From the NCBI GenBank assembly GCA_020628955.1, contig JAHDEH010000005.1, positions 1 to 39,681 on the forward strand: a stretch of DNA of 39,681 nucleotides, read 5' to 3'. How positions within the stretch are numbered: position 1 is the stretch's first letter; each line of letters begins with the position of its first letter. The DNA is from Alphaproteobacteria bacterium (GTDB taxonomy: Bacteria; Pseudomonadota; Alphaproteobacteria; Rickettsiales; Rickettsiaceae). Below the pieces are notes generated by a model. It saw nothing but the letters and a program-made list of their open reading frames with translations, had not been told where the DNA came from and made no database searches. Shown here piece by piece: positions 35,301 to 39,681 of this stretch. A program made the translations under genes and the position numbers.

Positions 35301-35417
35301 TATGATTCATCTTCAGACTTATCAAATCTTTTAATATCATCTGATGATAGCATAGAAAGTGATGGCCATGATGCAGCTACGGTTTTAAGCGGTGTTCATG
35401 ATGATAATTCAGAATAG
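32388..35417 (+). CDS. Large ankyrin-like protein with possible RelE-like C-terminal domain; candidate effector
   Basis: A 1009-aa protein with no signal peptide. Residues 1-20 are polar and basic. An ankyrin-like stretch lies at about 134-230 (YSCIVQNNYNLLQTLIKKGANINF, then TPLMIAADI...VNILKLLIANTA). A long helical region of unknown kind follows to about 700, then a charged linker (707-765, EQIAKQKQIEEKEAANKEK). A compact domain at about 860-945 has basic and aromatic positions like RelE/ParE-type toxins: LLKKLDSML, RGLGQNGIKNIGNKLFELKI, NRIYTTKLYI, QLIIFDKQANHNKIK. The last 55 residues are acidic and Ser-rich. The ankyrin call is moderately secure; the RelE-like call is an inference from pattern only. 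The layout (binding repeats, linker, small C-terminal domain) is that of a delivered toxin or effector. It has its own promoter. Confidence 0.72.
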   Translation: MPKNKHSSKSSNTKKLNQAQSQKLLNEAEFNIELITQIVHTQPEMLLEIMKRLFFTQKYDLFNKFTKKFQITDQTIQKFIYSSPHSLSSYSKICSKNSILIEDYINRGIILLSSSKDANNSQEFYPNPENIAQLEETLVYSCIVQNNYNLLQTLIKKGANINFITPELGTPLMIAADIVSTQNKDSVNILKLLIANTAQELIDLHTIKTNQGGIAIASQGKDTYNFLHYIKFPKKTIAKKKLLKELYQHAKSHSKTLPETQKLVFNKYKNGVDLSKIKTELIITDSPIIELLKVFTTKSLPKDKNIYQFNNWLIKEGESLDTPIQTLFMVMYSIFIMSLHYDAKLYEPAENYLKNNLSKDNVAPVISFFNDVYTRVQKYDESTANKIIKGAYEYFTDKVQKEEFVISDHLEEVLDALTYNYGLSLSNSDPDRSKELLSTYQAKYNDDEANLDLIMQFINKIQNTEFDHSMLAQFQPLTNKVKDVEAIKLLNILQDLWKNEITQAEFHEQQKITCYADINKLYQGEYQNLINFCMIIKHLYIKRYGLSDDDMQQCKKTIETSTTQQAVSTLLTLVSSHLSDVEAKIAPNLLNDLMQSFNNNHTNLTNTKEMQKLLCCETILYIRFNDVKSAINVLDCNVSIQHLDILLSHTAPILIGQIKDHKTYHQAMRFFSALEKNISTTSAPQDNLSKIDIYRSAAKQIKKSIDDSLRAEQIAKQKQIEEKEAANKEKPEKKPLITKDEEDIDTTDTPVTQNDAPIIAEPSIPLSAIDAEDFVYRVEADPVDEKYIYNLAKYTDITMVDFEAFNAYELKCFFKSLKKISQENFTLDPETNSKENSGVWKIKDIEHCADNEGTIKVGDNLYAKIDSKLLKKLDSMLVNQFETALSKEFSTRGLGQNGIKNIGNKLFELKINAGNRIYTTKLYINKDGQQLIIFDKQANHNKIKSISNNSMTIIDLSENADDNESDGDNTSYDSSSDLSNLLISSDDSIESDGHDAATVLSGVHDDNSE

Positions 35418-35573
35418 TTTTATGTATCTAAATAGATATTAATAATCTTATGTTTGAATCTTCAATAAAAAAAGCGGGCAAATTTAGGCTATTGTTAAGC
35501 GGTTATAAAAATAAGTTTTTCTCTAAATTTTGCAGCAAATTTGATTAAAGCCTTGAGTAATTATTGGCAACAT

Positions 35574-36656
35574 TTAACAGTCAAAATCGAAATCTTTGCC
35601 TTGCTCTATATACTCGCGTATTCTTTGCATTAAATCTTGAAAATACTGAATATTGTGCCAAGTCATTAGCATTGAACCGATCATTTCCTTAGCTTTGACC
35701 GTATGATGCAAATAAGCACGTGTGTAATGCGTGCATGCTGGGCATGGGCAATCATCTTCCAGTGGCGATGCATCATCTGCATATTTGCTGTTTCTTATAT
35801 TGATAGTACCATTTTTAGTAAAGGCCTGACCGTTCCTTCCTGACCTTGTTGGAATAACGCAGTCAAACATATCAACGCCTCTCTCTACTGCGCCAATAAT
35901 GTCAGAAGGTTTTCCAACTCCCATTAAATATCTTGGTTTATCTTGGGGCAGAAAATCTGGCGCATAATCAAGCACAGAGAACATCACTTCTTGCCCCTCG
36001 CCAACTGCAAGGCCACCAATAGCATAGCCTTCAAAGCCTATATTTATCAAATCTTCTGCAGATTTTTTTCTAAGCTCTTTATGTTCACCGCCTTGCATAA
36101 TCCCAAACTGTGCATAGCCAGGGCGCTTATCGTACGCATCTCTAGACCTAATTGCCCACCTGGAAGTTAGCTCCATGGATGATTTTGCTTGCTCAAATGT
36201 TGCAGGGTATGGCGTGCATTCATCAAAAGCCATTGTAATTGTGCTATCTAGCTGATGCTGGATTTTAGTTGAATATTCTGGCGTCAACATATGTTTGCTA
36301 CCGTCAATATGCGATCTAAACTCCACCCCTTCTTCTGTGATTTTTCTGAGATCAGATAAAGACATTACCTGAAAACCACCAGAGTCTGTAAGCACAGGGC
36401 CGCTCCAATTCATAAATTTTCTGAGACCTCCAAGCTTTTCTATTCTGTCTGCGCCTGGTTTTAACATTAAATGATATGTATTACCAAGAACAATATCGCT
36501 ATTTGTAGATTTCACAGATTCTGGAAGCATTGCTTTAACAGTTGCTCTGGTGCCAACTGGCATAAAAGCTGGTGTTTGAATATCTCCATGAGCAGTTTGC
36601 ACCACACCTTTGCGAGCTTTTTTATGTTTTGATTTTATATTAAAATTGAATTTCAT
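35574..36656 (-). CDS. tgt: tRNA-guanine transglycosylase
   Basis: Exchanges guanine-34 for preQ1 in tRNAs with GUN anticodons (Asn, Asp, His, Tyr), a step of queuosine synthesis. The 360-aa protein is a TIM barrel with the [10 protein letters not shown] motif (general acid-base Asp), [10 protein letters not shown], the nucleophile region [18 protein letters not shown] and the zinc site [16 protein letters not shown]. It works on the product pathway of queF (6454-7272). The tRNA-Asn(GUU) in this window is one of its expected substrates. Confidence 0.97.
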   Translation of the reverse strand: MKFNFNIKSKHKKARKGVVQTAHGDIQTPAFMPVGTRATVKAMLPESVKSTNSDIVLGNTYHLMLKPGADRIEKLGGLRKFMNWSGPVLTDSGGFQVMSLSDLRKITEEGVEFRSHIDGSKHMLTPEYSTKIQHQLDSTITMAFDECTPYPATFEQAKSSMELTSRWAIRSRDAYDKRPGYAQFGIMQGGEHKELRKKSAEDLINIGFEGYAIGGLAVGEGQEVMFSVLDYAPDFLPQDKPRYLMGVGKPSDIIGAVERGVDMFDCVIPTRSGRNGQAFTKNGTINIRNSKYADDASPLEDDCPCPACTHYTRAYLHHTVKAKEMIGSMLMTWHNIQYFQDLMQRIREYIEQGKDFDFDC

Positions 36657-36677
36657 AGATATTATATATTTAATACA

Positions 36678-36761
36678 GTAAATTTAATTGGCGGCTCAAG
36701 AGAGAATTAACTATGTGAACAATACAATGACCCCGCATAGACAGGAATTAAATTTACAATA
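36678..36761. repeat. Palindromic interspersed repeat R1, copy D (degenerate)
   Basis: The right part (GAATTAAATTTACAATA with a preceding ACAATGACCCCGCATAGAC) aligns with copies A-C. The left part (GTAAATTTAATTGGCGGCTC) aligns more loosely with the R1 left end. It lies just upstream of tgt, between tgt and the rpmI-rplT terminator. Confidence 0.6.
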
Positions 36762-36802
36762 AATGCACTAGTAGTAACAAATTTTTTATCTAGCTTAATC
36801 TT

Positions 36803-36843
36803 TATAAAAAATAACTCTAAAGTGACTTATCTTTAGAGTTATT
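36803..36843 (-). terminator. Terminator of the rpmI-rplT operon
   Basis: A perfect 13-bp inverted repeat (36810-36822 with 36831-36843, AATAACTCTAAAG and its complement) has an 8-nt loop. On the minus strand it is followed by a T-rich run (complement of 36803-36810). It lies about 95 nt after the rplT stop. Confidence 0.8.
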
Positions 36844-36938
36844 TGAATTTAAGATCTATATTTATTCATTGTTACTTACAATCTAAACAGAAAACAACGA
36901 TCTCTTAATATGGATTAATCTAGAGCTCAAGCTAATTA

Positions 36939-37292
36939 TTAGCTAGCTTTTTTTACTTCTTCAACAATAGCTGCAAATGCTTCTGGCTCACTTACCGCCA
37001 TTTCTGCTAATATTTTTCTATCCACTTCAATGCCTGCTTTTTTCAGGCCACCCATGAATGTTGAATATACCATATCATGCTGGCGAGCAGCAGCATTGAT
37101 TCTTTGAATCCACAAACCTCTGAAGTCACGCTTCTTATTTCTTCTGTCGCGATATGCATATTGAAGACTTTTTTCAACTCTTTCAATAGCAATTCTGAAG
37201 CAATTTTTAGCTCTGCCTCTGAAGCCTTTTGCCATTTTTATAATTTTCTTATGGCGATTTTTTGATATTTTACCTGATTTTGCACGTGTCAT
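36939..37292 (-). CDS. rplT: 50S ribosomal protein L20
   Basis: A 117-aa ribosomal protein that binds 23S rRNA and is needed early in large-subunit assembly. In many bacteria it also represses its own operon by binding the leader. The basic N-terminal helix ([20 protein letters not shown]) and the motif [19 protein letters not shown] are diagnostic. It starts 18 nt after rpmI. Confidence 0.97.
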   Translation of the reverse strand: MTRAKSGKISKNRHKKIIKMAKGFRGRAKNCFRIAIERVEKSLQYAYRDRRNKKRDFRGLWIQRINAAARQHDMVYSTFMGGLKKAGIEVDRKILAEMAVSEPEAFAAIVEEVKKAS

Positions 37293-37310
37293 ATTATTAC
37301 TCTACTTATA

Positions 37311-37514
37311 TTATAAACTATTTGGAAGGAAGATTTTCTTTAATCTTTTTGCGTCTTGGTCGCAAAGTACTTCTGTACCCCTTTGATTACGAAGTTGAGA
37401 TTTTGTACGACGTCTCATAAAGTGCTGTTTACCAGCTTGTCCTGCTTTCACCTTACCGCTAGCAGTAAGTTTAAAGCGCTTTTTAGCCCCGGAATGGCTT
37501 TTCATTTTTGGCAT
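37311..37514 (-). CDS. rpmI: 50S ribosomal protein L35
   Basis: A 67-aa basic ribosomal protein with the standard [20 protein letters not shown] start and the [14 protein letters not shown] motif. It is first in a two-gene operon with rplT. infC, usually upstream in bacteria, is not here; a promoter is found instead. Confidence 0.97.
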   Translation of the reverse strand: MPKMKSHSGAKKRFKLTASGKVKAGQAGKQHFMRRRTKSQLRNQRGTEVLCDQDAKRLKKIFLPNSL

Positions 37515-37652
37515 AATTAATTCCTATTTTGGTATTTAACAAAGTTACATTTTGTGTTACTCAGCAGAAAAAAAAAATATCAAATTTTTTATTACTAGGC
37601 ATACCACGGCCACGCTGCTGAAATTTTTCTAGTTGCTACACTAGGATTTTGT

Positions 37653-37680
37653 ATTATACATATATTAAAATTATTGGCAA
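37653..37680 (-). promoter_or_regulatory. Promoter of rpmI-rplT with long leader
   Basis: On the minus strand, -35 TTGCCA (37675-37680) and a perfect -10 TATAAT (37653-37658) are 16 nt apart. The predicted start near 37646 gives a leader of about 130 nt before rpmI. The leader contains a possible long-range stem, TCAGCAG with CTGCTGA, a plausible place for L20 autoregulation, though I do not recognise a named L20 leader. Confidence 0.65.
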
Positions 37681-37742
37681 GTATTAAATTACCCCGCAAG
37701 TTGGTGCGCCAAAATCACATAATATTCTGCCCCCTCATTAAA

Positions 37743-39416
37743 TCACTCTTTTTCTATTGGAATAATTTGCTCATCAATGCCATGCGGCGTTTTATTCCAG
37801 CTAAACGGGGTTGTAAATAATTCCCATATAGCCCTATATGCAGCCAGGCTGTGCAAAATAAAGTAAAATGGCCATAATATTACAGAGCATATATCAAGCG
37901 CAGAAAATTTTACAAACTTAAAATCGCAACAGCATAGCGCAGCACACACAGAGCTATATGTATATATCAGTGCAACAATGCCATTGATAATCCAAATATT
38001 ATATATAAAATCATAGCTCTTCAAGAATAAATACATAATTAAAATGGGATTAAACAAAAACATATAAACAGAAAAACCAATATAAAAATACGTGCATATT
38101 ACATGAAGCACGGGTATTTTACATGATTTTGTAATTGATTTATTAAATACAAAAATTGTTTGTATATAGCCTTTGATCCACCGCGCTCTTTGCAATAGCC
38201 AATCTGTTATATTAGTCGGTGCTTCTTCCATGGTACAAGAATCTAGCATCTTTATTTTATAGCCATTTAAATAAAATCTGAGGCCAAGATCTGCATCTTC
38301 TGTTACATTATAAGCATCCCACGCTCCGATTTTTTTCAAAATATCAGTCTTGAAATGGTTGCTTGTACCCCCTAATGTTATTGGCATACGAAAAAAATCT
38401 AGCGCCTTCATTAGAAAATTAAACCATATACCATATTCCATACTAAAAAATCTTGTTAATATATTAAATCTGGCATTATAAAAATTTAGTCTCGCTTGCA
38501 AACATGCATATTCTTTTGGTAAATTTTCAAAATCAGACACCGCTTTCAATAACTGGTTAGGTTCTGGCTCATCCTCTGCATCATATATTGTTAAATACTT
38601 CCCACTAGCAAGGTTTAATGCGTAATTCATTGCTTTAGGCTTGGTTCTAGGCAAAGAGTATGGAACTTTAATGATATGAATATATTCTGCTATATCATTA
38701 ACTATTAGCGCTTTTTTTGTTAATATATCATCCTCTTCTATGATGATTTTTACATCTAATTTATCTGCTGGGTAGTTAATATTTTTTATAGCTTTCAAAA
38801 TCGAATCTACTTTGTGCACTTCACGATATAGCGGAATTAAAATAGTGTAAACCGGCAAATCTTGCGTTTGATTCAGTGGTGCATTTTTTGTTTTAAAATT
38901 CTTTATACCAACATATAATAATATTGTTTTTAATATTGTATAGCTTAGGTAAATTATATTATTAAAAATATTGAATATATAAGATAAAAATACAAAGCAA
39001 TTAATAAAAACAAAACTAATTAATAGGATATATTTGCTGTAATCTATATTCTTAGCGCTATATTTCGGGCTAACCCTATTCAAATGATTTAAAGCAAAGT
39101 CTGTTTTTTGTTCAGAAAAGTTTTTAGAAAATACATCATGCATTTCTTTTTTAGTAATAAAAAAAACATAATCCTGATTATATGACTTAATTTTATCTAG
39201 ATATTTTAAATTATTCACTGCATAGCAAAGTATACCTTCTCTATTTCTAAATTCAAAATATCCAAATTTTACATATTTATTTAAAATATCAATATTTGAA
39301 TATTCCATTTTATAATTATATTGATCAAACTTACGCTTTTTATATTTATGAATAATTTTTTTAAGAGCAGCTTCATTGTCTTTTTCCGTGCTGCGTATAG
39401 TTTCAATATCTAGCAT
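37743..39416 (-). CDS. Membrane GT2 glycosyltransferase with N-terminal GspE-like domain
   Basis: A processive-type family 2 glycosyltransferase, 557 aa. Residues about 1-120 resemble the GspE/MshE N-terminal domain found in some alphaproteobacterial glycosyltransferases (FFITKKEMHDVFSKNF). Two membrane helices follow (about 125-170). The GT-A domain (about 185-410) has PVYTILIPLYREVHKV, the acidic YDAEDEPEP, the acceptor-site TEDADLGLR and the QRARWIKG motif (the QxxRW signature). Four or so further membrane helices end the protein. It probably makes a surface or secreted polysaccharide; the sugar is unknown. It starts 17 nt after the stop of the histidine kinase fragment upstream, so the two are likely co-transcribed. 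Confidence 0.85.
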   Translation of the reverse strand: MLDIETIRSTEKDNEAALKKIIHKYKKRKFDQYNYKMEYSNIDILNKYVKFGYFEFRNREGILCYAVNNLKYLDKIKSYNQDYVFFITKKEMHDVFSKNFSEQKTDFALNHLNRVSPKYSAKNIDYSKYILLISFVFINCFVFLSYIFNIFNNIIYLSYTILKTILLYVGIKNFKTKNAPLNQTQDLPVYTILIPLYREVHKVDSILKAIKNINYPADKLDVKIIIEEDDILTKKALIVNDIAEYIHIIKVPYSLPRTKPKAMNYALNLASGKYLTIYDAEDEPEPNQLLKAVSDFENLPKEYACLQARLNFYNARFNILTRFFSMEYGIWFNFLMKALDFFRMPITLGGTSNHFKTDILKKIGAWDAYNVTEDADLGLRFYLNGYKIKMLDSCTMEEAPTNITDWLLQRARWIKGYIQTIFVFNKSITKSCKIPVLHVICTYFYIGFSVYMFLFNPILIMYLFLKSYDFIYNIWIINGIVALIYTYSSVCAALCCCDFKFVKFSALDICSVILWPFYFILHSLAAYRAIWELFTTPFSWNKTPHGIDEQIIPIEKE

Positions 39417-39433
39417 TAATATTATGCTTGCAT

Positions 39434-39681
39434 TTATATATTAGTTTTCAAAAAAAATACTACCGTAAAGTTACCATCTTTTGTATCAACCCACATTTTT
39501 CCTTCATGTTTTTCTATGATTGCCTTGCATAAATAAAGTCCAAGCCCCACACCTTTTTGCATTTCTTTTGCATGCGCGCCTTGATAGAACATATCAAATA
39601 ATTTTTCCTCTTCGCCAGCCTTCAACTTATGCCCTTGCGAAGTGATTTTGCACATAATGGTTGCATCTTGCACGCTTAAAT
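39434..39681 (-). CDS. Histidine kinase, C-terminal part (gene continues past window end)
   Basis: Only the last 82 or so codons are in the window; the frame is still open at the edge. They encode the end of a HATPase_c domain: KLFDMFYQGAHAKEMQKGVGLGLYLCKAIIEKHEGKMWV, with the G2 box GVGLGLYLCK, in the style of KdpD/EnvZ-type kinases. The apparent GTG start at 39673 is not a real start, because homology to the ATPase domain continues upstream. It is followed by the GT2 gene after 17 nt. Confidence 0.82.
   Translation of the reverse strand, partial: LSVQDATIMCKITSQGHKLKAGEEEKLFDMFYQGAHAKEMQKGVGLGLYLCKAIIEKHEGKMWVDTKDGNFTVVFFLKTNI

Noticed and set aside
39434-39673. Complete 79-aa protein with GTG start at the window end
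   Set aside because: The frame is open to the edge, and histidine-kinase homology continues upstream, so it is the end of a longer gene.

Overview
The window comes from a low-GC, densely coding alphaproteobacterium with an obligately host-associated way of life, most likely a Rickettsiales member or another intracellular alphaproteobacterium such as Holosporales. The main evidence is a Tlc-type ATP/ADP translocase, AT-rich codon use, many small palindromic intergenic repeats, an alphaproteobacterial TIGR01459-type HAD protein, and several large repeat proteins that look like host-interaction factors. Unlike Anaplasmataceae it keeps a full envelope toolkit: lpxC for lipid A, and dapF, mrdA (PBP2), rodA, mreD, pgeF and an M15 peptidase for peptidoglycan. 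Unlike typical Rickettsiaceae it also has pgi. I cannot place it to genus from the sequence alone.

Layout. 1-52: 3' end of tRNA-Ile(GAU) with a terminator. 131-1773: tlc with a strong promoter. 2048-4707: a four-gene bufferin-type (DUF2282/DUF692/DUF2063/DoxX) metal-binding RiPP operon. 4704-8075, minus strand: dsbA-like, queF, pgi and tatB. 8222-8833: M15 peptidase. 9055-10409, minus: HAD protein and Bcp peroxiredoxin. 10504-12927: gyrB. 13250-16244: dapF, mtaB, gpsA. 16397-19672: giant TPR protein. 19767-20516, minus: compact glutamine-synthetase-like protein, divergent from pgeF-ccmC-fdxA (20521-22277). 22352-23691: a block between near-identical direct repeats that holds a 5'-truncated Fic gene. 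23724-28867, minus: sensor kinase, rodA, mreD, mrdA. 28950-30329: cysS. 30437-30511, minus: tRNA-Asn. 30709-31560: lpxC. 31634-32245: an unrecognised protein ending in a CaaX box. 32388-35417: a 1009-aa ankyrin-like protein with a possible RelE-like C-terminal domain. 35574-39681, minus: tgt, rplT, rpmI, a GT2 glycosyltransferase and the 3' end of a second histidine kinase.

How the genes work together. Housekeeping genes cover envelope growth, tRNA modification (queF and tgt for queuosine, mtaB for ms2t6A), cytochrome c maturation (ccmC) and thiol/peroxide chemistry (DsbA-like, Bcp). The accessory layer is the more interesting part. A complete bufferin operon, probably for periplasmic copper buffering, has a precursor with an unusual LEA-like 11-residue-repeat tail and an intrinsic terminator between precursor and enzymes. 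Around lpxC-tgt lie two candidate effectors, one with a canonical C-terminal prenylation motif (CILM). Two families of interspersed palindromic repeats fill the spacers, and one copy supplies the stop codon of pgi. No CRISPR array, prophage or complete insertion sequence is visible.
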